Assembly: GCA_019419405.1 (NCBI GenBank) | Contig: DYAA01000169.1 | Coordinates: 1-6,149 of the forward strand | Direction: 5' to 3' | DNA: 6,149 nucleotides | DNA from: Collinsella sp. | Lineage (GTDB): Bacteria > Actinomycetota > Coriobacteriia > Coriobacteriales > Coriobacteriaceae | Shown: in pieces, positions 1 to 5,877 of the stretch | How the letters are laid out: each line of letters begins with the position of its first letter | How positions within the stretch are numbered: the first letter of the stretch is position 1 | Position numbers and translations under genes: made by a program | Notes under the pieces: model-generated | The model's input: only the letters and a program-made list of their open reading frames with translations | The model's database searches: none | Told to the model about the DNA's origin: nothing

Positions 1-503
1 ACCGGATAGGTGCCGCTTGCAATGGCGGCGCCGAGTCGGCGCTTGTCGTCACGCGCGGGGGAGAGATCACCATCGAGCAGGAACTCGGCATGACACTCGA
101 CGAGTTTGCCACGCATGCCGATGTGGTCTACGACAACAAGAACATCGGCGCCGCCATTGCAAGCGGCACCTATCCGGTCGATGGCATGATCGTGGCGCCC
201 TGCTCCATGAAGACGCTTGCCGGCATCGCGAGTGGTTACAGCGAAAACCTGTTGCTGCGTGCGGCCGACGTGCAGATGAAAGAGCAACGCCGCCTGGTAC
301 TCATGGTGCGCGAGACGCCCTTCAGTGCGATCCATGTCGATAACATGGCGCGCTTGGCGCGCATACCGGGCGTCATGCTCATGCCGCCCATGCTCACGTT
401 TTACAACGGCCCCGCCACGCTCGACGATGCGGTGCATCACATCGCCGCCAAGGCGCTCGAGGCCGTCGGCGTGTCATGTGCAAACTATAAGCGCTGGTCA
501 TAG
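1..503 (+). CDS. ubiX: UbiX-type flavin prenyltransferase, 5' end outside the window
   Basis: UbiX enzymes join a dimethylallyl group to reduced FMN, giving the prenylated FMN cofactor used by UbiD-type decarboxylases (established for the family). The reading frame is open from base 3 and ends at TAG 501-503; about 166 residues are visible. The segment from about base 36 aligns by eye with E. coli UbiX from roughly residue 32. Visible family hallmarks are the PCSMKTLAGI loop (bases 198-227), RAADV followed by the conserved Lys of KEQRR (279-281), the RETP motif (Arg at 309-311), the FYNGP tyrosine (402-404) and a C-terminal Arg in KRWS (492-494). These match the phosphate- and prenyl-binding residues described for UbiX. 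The N-terminal FMN-binding glycine loop lies upstream and is not seen. The internal ATG at base 90 is not the start, because conserved sequence continues before it. A UbiD partner, if adjacent, is outside the window. The gene is closed by the terminator at 538-566. Confidence 0.93.
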   Translation, partial: RIGAACNGGAESALVVTRGGEITIEQELGMTLDEFATHADVVYDNKNIGAAIASGTYPVDGMIVAPCSMKTLAGIASGYSENLLLRAADVQMKEQRRLVLMVRETPFSAIHVDNMARLARIPGVMLMPPMLTFYNGPATLDDAVHHIAAKALEAVGVSCANYKRWS

Positions 504-537
504 GCGCATTTAGGGTAGGATACGAGGAGTGTTTGAG

Positions 538-566
538 CCCGCTGCCCCTGTGGGCGGCGGGTTTTT
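538..566 (+). terminator. Intrinsic terminator after ubiX
   Basis: A 10-bp stem, CCCGCTGCCC (538-547) with GGGCGGCGGG (552-561), contains one G-U pair. It has a 4-base loop and is followed by five T (562-566). It begins 35 bases after the ubiX stop and ends 28 bases before the MerR start codon. It therefore either insulates the two genes or sits in the MerR leader. The latter would follow if transcription starts near a weak -10-like TAGGAT at 515-520, for which I see no good -35 box. Confidence 0.88.
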
Positions 567-584
567 CGCGTCAAAGGATGTGTC

Positions 585-590
585 GGGAGG
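585..590 (+). promoter_or_regulatory. Ribosome binding site that sets the MerR start
   Basis: GGGAGG lies 4 bases before the ATG at 595. It supports this start over the in-frame GTG at 529. Starting at the GTG would translate through the terminator hairpin and add 22 residues ahead of a normal MerR N-terminus. Confidence 0.75.
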
Positions 591-594
591 ACCT

Positions 595-1464
595 ATGCAG
601 ACGGGTATGTATGCGATTAGCGAGATGGCGAGCTTGTTTAACGTTTCGCGCCAAACGCTCATCTACTACGACAAGATCGGCCTGTTTAAGCCCGCCGTGG
701 TTAACGAAAAAGGCTACCGTTTCTATTCGCCCACGCAGATCCCGCTCATGCGTCTGATCTGCATGCTGCGCGACCTAGGGCTCGAGCTCGACGAGATTGA
801 CCGCCTGACCTCGACGTTCGACATTGGCGAGATGACCGATCACCTGCGCTCGCGGGTTCAGGCGCTCGATGGGCAGATTGCCGGGCTCAAAGCCGAGCGT
901 GCGAGCGTGCAGGAGCGGCTGAGCTTTTACGACGAGGCGGTTTATTGGCGCGAGCGCGAGGGCAAACCGGAGCTCAAGCAGTTCGAGCGCCGCTTCGTGG
1001 TCTTTGAGGAGTTCCCGGCCGATATCGAGCGCGGCCGTTCGATGCTGCACCCCACGCTCATGCGCGCGATTCTGCGCATGCGTGCGCTCACGGGCACGCG
1101 CCCCATGCGCGGCTGGGGCGCCATGCTGCGTCGCGAGGCGCTGCATTCCGACGACCCCATCGCCGGTGCCGGCTCCTTTGCCGTGCTGCCGCGCGGTGCC
1201 GAGGAGCTGCTGCCGAGCGATCCTGCCGAGCTGGCAGAGATTGGCGTCGAGGTGTTGCCCGAGGGCACATACCTGTGCATGAGCCGCTGGGGCATGCCGT
1301 ACGAACCCGAGGGCATTCGTGCCATCGTGGCATGCATGGACGAGCACGCACTCCAGCCCATCGGCGATGCCTTCGATTTTTGCTACCTCGATACCACCAG
1401 CTACGACGAGTCCCACCAAGAGGACTTCTGCTGCATCCAAATCCCCGTCGCCCTTCAGATGTGA
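595..1464 (+). CDS. MerR family transcriptional regulator with C-terminal effector-binding-like domain
   Basis: The product is 289 residues long. Residues about 6-75 form a MerR winged helix-turn-helix: YAISEMASLFNVSRQTLIYY is the helix-turn-helix, then DKIGLFKP and the wing residues KGYRFYSPTQ. Residues about 82-115 are a heptad-like helix that should make the dimer coiled coil. Residues about 130-287 resemble the GyrI/BmrR-type ligand domain, with a late pattern of EGTYLCM, W at 232 and a terminal IQIPV strand. Such proteins bind the spacer between -35 and -10 of target promoters and activate when a ligand binds (family knowledge). The ligand here is unknown; drug-like or cationic compounds are possible by analogy with BmrR. 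The start is chosen by GGGAGG at 585-590. The final Met codon and TGA stop fall inside the left arm of an inverted repeat (1459-1489), so the extreme C-terminus may have been reshaped by that repeat. No neighbouring efflux gene is visible as a target. Confidence 0.9.
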   Translation: MQTGMYAISEMASLFNVSRQTLIYYDKIGLFKPAVVNEKGYRFYSPTQIPLMRLICMLRDLGLELDEIDRLTSTFDIGEMTDHLRSRVQALDGQIAGLKAERASVQERLSFYDEAVYWREREGKPELKQFERRFVVFEEFPADIERGRSMLHPTLMRAILRMRALTGTRPMRGWGAMLRREALHSDDPIAGAGSFAVLPRGAEELLPSDPAELAEIGVEVLPEGTYLCMSRWGMPYEPEGIRAIVACMDEHALQPIGDAFDFCYLDTTSYDESHQEDFCCIQIPVALQM

Positions 1465-1489
1465 CAAAGGTACAGTCCCTTTGCCATAT
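1459..1489. repeat. Short inverted repeat overlapping the merR stop codon
   Basis: The arms are 1459-1470 and 1478-1489, 12 bp each, with one mismatch and one G-U pair around a 7-base loop. The core is CAAAGG / CCTTTG. The left arm contains the last MerR codon (ATG) and its TGA stop. There is no T-run after the stem, so it is a poor classical terminator. It directly precedes the larger palindrome at 1492-1556, and the two may be one element. Confidence 0.7.
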
Positions 1490-1491
1490 CC

Positions 1492-1556
1492 AAACCGTCA
1501 CAACATTCGATGAAAATCTCGAAAACGAGGAAAAGCGTCGAATGTTGTGATGGTTT
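1492..1556. repeat. Long composite palindrome (hairpin-forming)
   Basis: The left arm AAACCGTCACAACATTCGA (1492-1510) is matched by 1538-1556 at 18 of 19 positions; the one difference is a G-U pair in RNA. Two further inner pairs extend the stem to 21 bp. Inside the loop is a second hairpin, CTCG-AAAA-CGAG (1518-1529). The right arm runs into TTT then TCCT, so it could end transcription weakly. Its symmetry and mobile-looking composition suggest a REP- or MITE-like unit, which is inference only. It fills most of the gap between merR and the next gene. Confidence 0.8.
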
Positions 1557-1594
1557 TCCTATCTGTGCCGGCGAGCCGCCGTGCCGTCTGGGGG

Positions 1595-1600
1595 TATAAG
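1595..1600 (+). promoter_or_regulatory. Possible -10 box upstream of the membrane protein gene
   Basis: TATAAG matches the -10 consensus at five of six positions and would start transcription near 1607, about 35 bases before the ATG at 1642. No convincing -35 hexamer is seen 16-18 bases upstream, so this is weak. Confidence 0.3.
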
Positions 1601-1641
1601 GCTAGCAAGTGTTTATTTGCGAGGCCAAGGGGGCGCCCCGT

Positions 1642-2517
1642 ATGGATATCGATAGCTTTGAATGGTGGTACAGCGAGGGCGAGGCTCCGGATGAGGTGTG
1701 GGACGAGCCCTTGCCAAGTGATGAGTTGAGCGACGGGACCGATGTGGACTCCGATGCTGGCGATGCGCTTGACTCGGATGCCGATTCCGACCCCGCCGAG
1801 CCCCTGACCTTCGAGTAGGCCTGGGCCCAGGCCGAGGCCGACGAGGCAAAGGCCGATGCCACGGCCACGCTGGGTGAGCCAGCCGACATGTCCATCTCGC
1901 CGGCAAAGACCCCGCAGCCGCGCCACACCATCGACCCCGACAGCACGGCATCCTTCAGCATACTCGACGTGCCCGCGCAGGGTGCCCAGGCGCCCGCCCC
2001 CACGCGTCGCCCCAACCTGGCTCGCGAGGAAGACGCGGCCCGCCGCTCACCGCTCGGCCCCATCCTCATCGCCTTCATGGCCGGCGTCATCGCTTGCTTG
2101 GCGATCGGAAATGTCTGGAGCCACGTGGAGCAACAGCGCAAAGACGCCGCCAAGGTCGAGATGTCTGTCGAGCAATCGCTCAGCCGCACGCGCTCGGTGC
2201 ATGTGTCGGTCGAGGTTAAGGACGGCGCGACGTGGGATACCGCGCGCGGCGATAGCCAAATGCTCGTCCATATTGTGGGCCGCACGCTCAGGGGACAAGC
2301 AATCGACGAGTATCAATACGTCAATTCCGAAGGTGACGGTATCGAGCTCAAGCCCGGCGACTACGAGCTCACGGTTGATGAGCCGCCCGTCGCCACCGAC
2401 GGCACGCGTTACCGCGCCTCAAAGCGCATGGTTCCCGTGAGCTTTAACTCGCAGGCGCCCGATACGGTCGACAGCACGCCGCAGGGCGGGTTCGACCTTT
2501 ACGCAATCGTTCAATAA
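1642..2517 (+). pseudogene. Single-pass membrane protein gene of unknown function, interrupted by an in-frame amber codon
   Basis: The ATG at 1642 follows AAGGGGG (1628-1634) by 7 bases. It opens a frame beginning MDIDSFEWWYSEGEAPDEVW and continuing through an Asp/Glu/Ser-rich stretch to a TAG at 1816-1818 (codon 59). The same frame then runs on without another stop to TAA at 2515-2517. The stretch between the TAG and the next ATG (1819-1887) reads as Ala/Glu-rich helix-like sequence with the same G/C-ending codons. This is what one expects if a sense codon (for example GAG, one base away) mutated to TAG. The intact product would be about 291 residues: an acidic cytoplasmic N-terminus, one membrane helix and an outside domain. 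I do not recognise the family. Alternatives are a sequencing error, amber readthrough, or two real short genes. A further in-frame GTG at 1609 is less well placed. Confidence 0.6.
1888..2517 (+). CDS. Hypothetical membrane-anchored protein (downstream part of the amber-split gene)
   Basis: If translation restarts at the ATG at 1888, with a modest GGGTGAG at 1872-1878, a 209-residue protein results. Residues 1-52 are Pro/Ala-rich and probably disordered, with Arg residues just before the membrane (RRPNLAREEDAARRS). Residues about 57-76 are one hydrophobic helix (PILIAFMAGVIACLAIGNVW). By the positive-inside rule the N-terminus is inside and residues about 80-209 are outside. The outer part has beta-like alternation, including the phrase LKPGDYELTV typical of small beta-sandwich or Ig-like folds; that fold is inferred. 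No catalytic motif, cell-wall anchor or lipobox is seen. I cannot name a function. It lies 79 bases before the epimerase gene with no terminator between, so the two could share a transcript. Confidence 0.6.
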   Translation: MSISPAKTPQPRHTIDPDSTASFSILDVPAQGAQAPAPTRRPNLAREEDAARRSPLGPILIAFMAGVIACLAIGNVWSHVEQQRKDAAKVEMSVEQSLSRTRSVHVSVEVKDGATWDTARGDSQMLVHIVGRTLRGQAIDEYQYVNSEGDGIELKPGDYELTVDEPPVATDGTRYRASKRMVPVSFNSQAPDTVDSTPQGGFDLYAIVQ

Positions 2518-2596
2518 CTGTGCCTGTCGCTTCTCCTTGCCGTCAAGAGTGGGACAATAGCCCTCGATACTGTTGTTTATTATTGGAGGAAGTAGC

Positions 2597-3490
2597 ATGT
2601 CCACCGTCACTACCATCAAGCGCGGCGGCCTCACCGCGGCCATCGATTCCATGGGCGCCCAGCTCACGAGCCTTGCCCTCAACGGCAACGAGTATCTGTG
2701 GCAGGGCGACCCCGCCTTTTGGGGCAAGCATGCGCCCATCCTGTTCCCCATTGTGGGCTCGCTGCGCAACAACACGGCAACGTCTGCGGCCGGCACCTGC
2801 GAGATGCCGCGCCACGGCCTCGCACGCATTGTCGAGCACAAGCTGGTCGAGGTCTCCGAGGACGGCTCGTCTGTCACCTACGAGATCACCGACACGCCCG
2901 AGTCGCTCAAGGCCTTCCCGTTCCACTTTAAGCTCAACATGACCTATGCCCTGACCGGCGACGCCACGCTCACGCAGACCTTTGCCGTCACCAACACCGG
3001 CGACGTGGACCTGCCGTTCTCGGTGGGCGGCCACCCTGCATTTAACGTGCCCGCCCCCGGTGCCGAGGACGAGGCATTCGAGGATTACGAGCTGGCGTTT
3101 ACCGAGGCTTGGACCAACGAGGCTCCCATCATCACGCCCGATGGCCTCATGACGTTTGAGGGTAGCTACAAGGCGCCCGATAACTCTGACGTGGTGCCCA
3201 TCACGCACCGCAGCTTCGATAACGATGCCATCATGTTCACCGATACCCCGGGTTCCACGCTCACGCTGCGCGGCCGCAAGTCGGGCCACGGCGTCAAGAT
3301 CGACTTTGAGGGCTTTAAGTACATTGGCGTGTGGTCTGCCGCCAACGATGCTCCGTTTGTGGCGCTCGAGCCTTGGACCGGTCACACCACCATGGACACC
3401 GAGGACGACGTCTTTGAGCACAAGGTCAACACCATTACGCTGGCGCCGGGTGCTACCGACACCCGTTCCTTTAGCGTCACCCTGCTCTAG
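2597..3490 (+). CDS. Aldose 1-epimerase family protein (LacX-like)
   Basis: The product is 297 residues, the usual size for the LacX branch of the galactose mutarotase-like fold. Family members interconvert alpha and beta anomers of hexoses or hexose phosphates in the cytoplasm. No signal peptide or membrane segment is seen. Visible features are the N-terminal FWGKHAPILFPIVG segment (41-54), a conserved His73 in PRHGLAR, a second His146 in VGGHPAF, and Glu258 in LEPWTGHTT. By family analogy these are the two catalytic histidines and the catalytic acidic residue. The ATG at 2597 is preceded 6 bases earlier by GGAGGA (2585-2590); the in-frame TTG at 2573 would place that site inside the coding sequence and is rejected. 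No sugar transporter or kinase gene adjoins it, so its natural sugar cannot be inferred from context. A strong terminator follows 71 bases after the stop. Confidence 0.92.
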   Translation: MSTVTTIKRGGLTAAIDSMGAQLTSLALNGNEYLWQGDPAFWGKHAPILFPIVGSLRNNTATSAAGTCEMPRHGLARIVEHKLVEVSEDGSSVTYEITDTPESLKAFPFHFKLNMTYALTGDATLTQTFAVTNTGDVDLPFSVGGHPAFNVPAPGAEDEAFEDYELAFTEAWTNEAPIITPDGLMTFEGSYKAPDNSDVVPITHRSFDNDAIMFTDTPGSTLTLRGRKSGHGVKIDFEGFKYIGVWSAANDAPFVALEPWTGHTTMDTEDDVFEHKVNTITLAPGATDTRSFSVTLL

Positions 3491-3494
3491 AGGT

Positions 3495-3518
3495 TCCTCC
3501 GTTCTAACGAACGGCGGA
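3495..3518. repeat. Small hairpin after the epimerase gene
   Basis: CCGTTC (3499-3504) pairs with GAACGG (3509-3514) around a TAAC loop. Three more pairs follow beyond one mismatch (3495-3497 with 3516-3518). It starts 4 bases after the epimerase stop and has no T-run. It may protect the 3' end of the mRNA rather than terminate. Confidence 0.5.
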
Positions 3519-3532
3519 CTGGTCGACGCTGC

Positions 3533-3632
3533 GCGCCACCCAGAGCGACAATTTGTCATTCAAAAGGCAAGGCATGACCAGAAGGTCTATGCCTTGCCTT
3601 TTTCATGCTAACTTGTTCGCTCTGGGTGGCGC
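3533..3632. repeat. Outer inverted repeat enclosing the terminator
   Basis: GCGCCACCCAGAGCGACAA (3533-3551) is the reverse complement of 3613-3632 except for one extra base in the right arm. The 61 bases between hold the terminator stem. A 5-base direct repeat, CGCTG (3527-3531 and 3634-3638), flanks the arms one base out on each side, as a target duplication would. At this length it can also be chance. The architecture, about 100 bp and non-coding, resembles a MITE-like unit carrying a terminator. Confidence 0.7.
3562..3603 (+). terminator. Strong intrinsic terminator after the epimerase gene
   Basis: An 18-bp stem is formed by 3562-3579 and 3584-3602, with an AGAA loop and one bulged T at 3588. 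Its core is GGCAAGGCATGACC / GGTC-T-ATGCCTTGCC. It ends in TTTTT (3599-3603) and is preceded by AAAA (3562-3565), so it could also work on the opposite strand. It separates the epimerase from the amino acid uptake operon. Confidence 0.9.
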
Positions 3633-3756
3633 CCGCTGGCATTGCCAAAACATCGACGCTCCCAATGACTACCGTGTGTCTATTAATTTTTCGAGCTTGT
3701 GCTGCGCTGCTGGTCGCTGGCGTATATCCTGTTAAGTCGTCAGCATACGATTCAAC

Positions 3757-3764
3757 AGGGAAGG
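3757..3764 (+). promoter_or_regulatory. Ribosome binding site that sets the substrate-binding protein start
   Basis: AGGGAAGG lies 6 bases before the ATG at 3771. This start gives a signal peptide of ordinary length, whereas the upstream TTG at 3699 would add 24 residues ahead of it. Confidence 0.65.
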
Positions 3765-3770
3765 CAGATT

Positions 3771-4697
3771 ATGCATTCTCCCCATCAACGCGACGCGCAT
3801 CCACAGCCGGTATGCAGCCGTCGCATCTTTTTGGGTAGCGCTCTCGCTGCGAGCGCTTCTGTCGTCGCCGGCGCACTTGCCGGCTGCCAGCGTCCCTCCA
3901 CGCTGGAAGTAGTTCAGTCCACGACGGGCGGCGGTCGCGACGACCTGTCCGATTCTGTGATCGGCAAGGATAAGATCCGCATTGGCATGGAGGCGGCCTA
4001 CGCCCCGTACAACTGGCAGGTTTCCGAGGCCAGCGAGTTCACGATCCCCATCGATAACGTGCAGGGAGCCTACGCCGATGGCTACGACGTGCAGATCGCC
4101 AAGATCGTCTGCAAGGCCCTCGGCGGCGAGCCCGTTGCCGTCAAGCAGAGCTTCTCGGGCCTTATCGACTCGCTCAACAACGGCCAGATTGACCTCATCA
4201 TCGCCGGCATGAGCGCCACGCCCGAGCGCGAGGAGTCCGTCGGCTTTTCCGACCCGTACTTCATTGGCTACTTTGGCCTGTTCGTAAAAGAGGGCTCGCC
4301 CTACCAAAACGCCACCAAGCTCGGCGACTTCAGCGGTGCCACGGTGCTCGGCCAAAAGGACACCATGCTCGATACCGTCATCGACGAGATTCCGGGCGTT
4401 GTGCACAAGAACCCGGTCGATTCGGTCCCCACGGTGTTCTCGAATCTGCTGCAGGGCACTTGTGACGCTGTGACCTACAACACCGAAAACGAGAAGGGCT
4501 ATATGGCCCAAAACCCGGGCATCGTGCCCATTCGCTTTGCCGAGGGCGAGGGCTTTAAGCAGGAGGTCACGGCAAATGTCGGTTGCCGCAAGGGCTCGGA
4601 CAAACTGCTTAAGCTCATCGACAAGACACTCAAGGGCATTAGCCAAGAGGAGCGCGACCAAATGTGGGACGCGTGCCTCGACCGTCAGCCGGCATAG
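3771..4697 (+). CDS. Polar amino acid ABC transporter substrate-binding lipoprotein (SBP family 3)
   Basis: The 308-residue product is the extracellular receptor of an ABC importer. Its N-terminus carries a twin-arginine-like motif, SRRIFLG (16-22). A hydrophobic stretch follows, then the lipobox LAGC (36-39), so it should be exported folded through Tat and lipidated on Cys39 (inference from motifs). Residues about 69-300 fit SBP family 3: IRIGMEAAYAPYNW, then GYDVQIAKIV (104-113), SFSGLIDSLNNGQIDLIIAGMSATPER (127-153) and FSDPY (159-163). Arg153 is in the place of the arginine that binds the ligand carboxylate in HisJ/LAO-type receptors. About twenty residues are inserted between APYNW and GYDVQ (83-103), as I recall from some Firmicutes and actinobacterial amino acid receptors. 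Whether the substrate is glutamine, lysine or another amino acid cannot be decided. It is the first gene of an operon, 9 bases before the permease. No riboswitch was recognised in the leader. Confidence 0.9.
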   Translation: MHSPHQRDAHPQPVCSRRIFLGSALAASASVVAGALAGCQRPSTLEVVQSTTGGGRDDLSDSVIGKDKIRIGMEAAYAPYNWQVSEASEFTIPIDNVQGAYADGYDVQIAKIVCKALGGEPVAVKQSFSGLIDSLNNGQIDLIIAGMSATPEREESVGFSDPYFIGYFGLFVKEGSPYQNATKLGDFSGATVLGQKDTMLDTVIDEIPGVVHKNPVDSVPTVFSNLLQGTCDAVTYNTENEKGYMAQNPGIVPIRFAEGEGFKQEVTANVGCRKGSDKLLKLIDKTLKGISQEERDQMWDACLDRQPA

Positions 4698-4706
4698 GGA
4701 GGCAGC

Positions 4707-5855
4707 ATGAAAGGCATCAATCGTCTGGCCTCCTTTATCAAGGCCGACCACCGTTATGTGTACCTGGGCACGAGCGCTATCGCGGCGCTCGGTCTGGCGT
4801 TTAGCCAGCGCAACCCAACGCCGCTGAGCTTCTTGGCGCCCACGGGCGTGTTCCAAGACTGCCTCTGGGTAATCCTTTGGGCCTGGCTCGTCGTGTCGGC
4901 GGCGGCGCTCGTCACCAAGCTCATACACTGGAACGACTATCGCGAAACGTCGCCGTTTGCATCTGAGCGTTGCCGTCACGGCGCGCGCCTGGGCAGCTAT
5001 GTCGTGGTTGCCATCGCGGCGATCTTCTTTATCGACCGCTGCGTTATGTCGTTTGTCGACCTGGTGCAGGTGAGCATTGTCTCGGACTCCAATCCCAGCG
5101 ACTTTCTGTCGAGCTTGGTCTACATGACCTACAAAAGCGGCGACTTCTTTATCCGCGGTATCGAGATCACCATCGCGCTTGCCACCTTCGGCACGGTCAT
5201 CGCCTTCTTCTTGGCGCTGCTCTTTGTGTTCTTGCGCACCCAGACCTTCGATCGCGTCGACAACGACCTGGTGCGCTTCTTTAAGAGCATTGGCCGAGGC
5301 TTTGCGACCGTCTATTCCACCGTCGTGCGCGGCACGCCCATGATGGTCCAGGGCCTGCTCATCTATTACGCGGGCTTTACCGTTCTGCGCGGCATGGGCT
5401 TCGAGACCGCCCAGGCCAACCAGATCTGGAGTACCTTCACCGCCGGCCTCGTCACCATCTCGCTCAACTCCACCGCCTACATGATGGAGGTCCTGCGCGG
5501 CGGCATCGAGTCCATCGATCCCGGCCAGGCCGAGGCAGCGCGCTCGCTGGGCCTGTCGCAGTGGCAGGCTATGCGCAAGGTCGTGTTCCCTCAGGGTATT
5601 AAAAACGCGATCCCGGCGCTCACCAACGAGCTCATCATCAACATCAAGGACTCGTCGGTGCTCTCGGTCATCGGCGTGTTCGACCTCATGTACGCCACCA
5701 CCACCGTCGCCGGCGTGTACTACCGCCAGATGGAGGTCTACTGCGTGGCGCTCGTGGTCTATCTGATCCTGACGCTCGTGGCGAGCCGCCTGCTCGAGGC
5801 CTTTGGCAAAAAGCTCGGCGCCGAGGCTCCGGCCACGCTGCCCAGCTCTAACTAG
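4707..5855 (+). CDS. Amino acid ABC transporter permease (HisM/GlnP type) with extra N-terminal membrane region
   Basis: This is the channel-forming subunit of the importer, 382 residues, against roughly 220-250 for a simple HisM-type permease. The transport core begins near residue 147 (DFFIRGIEITIALATFGTVI). It includes the VVRGTPMMVQ segment (206-215) and the EAA loop that docks on the ATPase, EAARSLGLSQWQAMRKVVFPQ (276-296), followed by the IPAL element (302-305). The core has about five hydrophobic helices. The extra N-terminal part has three more (about 18-34, 52-73 and 96-120), with a charged loop near 75-95. Translation starts at ATG 4707; AGGGAGG (4696-4702) overlaps the preceding stop codon, which suggests coupled translation with the receptor gene. 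The protein should form a homodimer, since no second permease gene is seen between it and the ATPase gene. Confidence 0.92.
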   Translation: MKGINRLASFIKADHRYVYLGTSAIAALGLAFSQRNPTPLSFLAPTGVFQDCLWVILWAWLVVSAAALVTKLIHWNDYRETSPFASERCRHGARLGSYVVVAIAAIFFIDRCVMSFVDLVQVSIVSDSNPSDFLSSLVYMTYKSGDFFIRGIEITIALATFGTVIAFFLALLFVFLRTQTFDRVDNDLVRFFKSIGRGFATVYSTVVRGTPMMVQGLLIYYAGFTVLRGMGFETAQANQIWSTFTAGLVTISLNSTAYMMEVLRGGIESIDPGQAEAARSLGLSQWQAMRKVVFPQGIKNAIPALTNELIINIKDSSVLSVIGVFDLMYATTTVAGVYYRQMEVYCVALVVYLILTLVASRLLEAFGKKLGAEAPATLPSSN

Positions 5856-5877
5856 GCTTAAGACGAGGAGAATCATC

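Noticed and set aside
529..594. A longer MerR start at GTG 529
   Set aside because: It would translate the terminator hairpin and its T-run, and places 22 unrelated residues before a normal MerR N-terminus; the ATG at 595 has a proper ribosome site.
775..1467. A 230-codon minus-strand frame opposite merR
   Set aside because: It lies antisense to a clear MerR protein and has low-complexity Ala/Leu/Arg composition.
1595..1611. GTG at 1609 as start of the membrane protein gene
   Set aside because: It sits almost at the predicted transcription start and has no ribosome site, while ATG 1642 is preceded by AAGGGGG.
1856..2440. A 194-codon plus-strand frame overlapping the membrane protein
   Set aside because: It is Arg/Ser/Pro-rich out-of-frame sequence with no hydrophobic segment, whereas the chosen frame has a clear membrane helix.
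2518..2596. Promoter-like GACAAT (2553-2558) and GATACT (2566-2571) before the epimerase gene
   Set aside because: No -35 hexamer lies at a workable distance from either; the gene may be cotranscribed with the preceding one.
2543..3559. A 338-codon minus-strand frame opposite the epimerase gene
   Set aside because: It covers the epimerase, whose catalytic motifs are clear; no ribosome site or recognisable domain supports the antisense frame.
3697..3728. Possible promoter for the transporter operon, TTGTGC (3697-3702) and TATATC (3723-3728)
   Set aside because: The spacer is 20 bases, too long for a normal sigma-70-type promoter, and other A/T-rich hexamers such as TATTAA at 3681 are equally plausible.
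3605..3770. Riboswitch in the leader of the amino acid operon
   Set aside because: Beyond the right arm of the inverted repeat I see no conserved riboswitch core, such as the lysine or glycine type, and no second terminator before the start codon.
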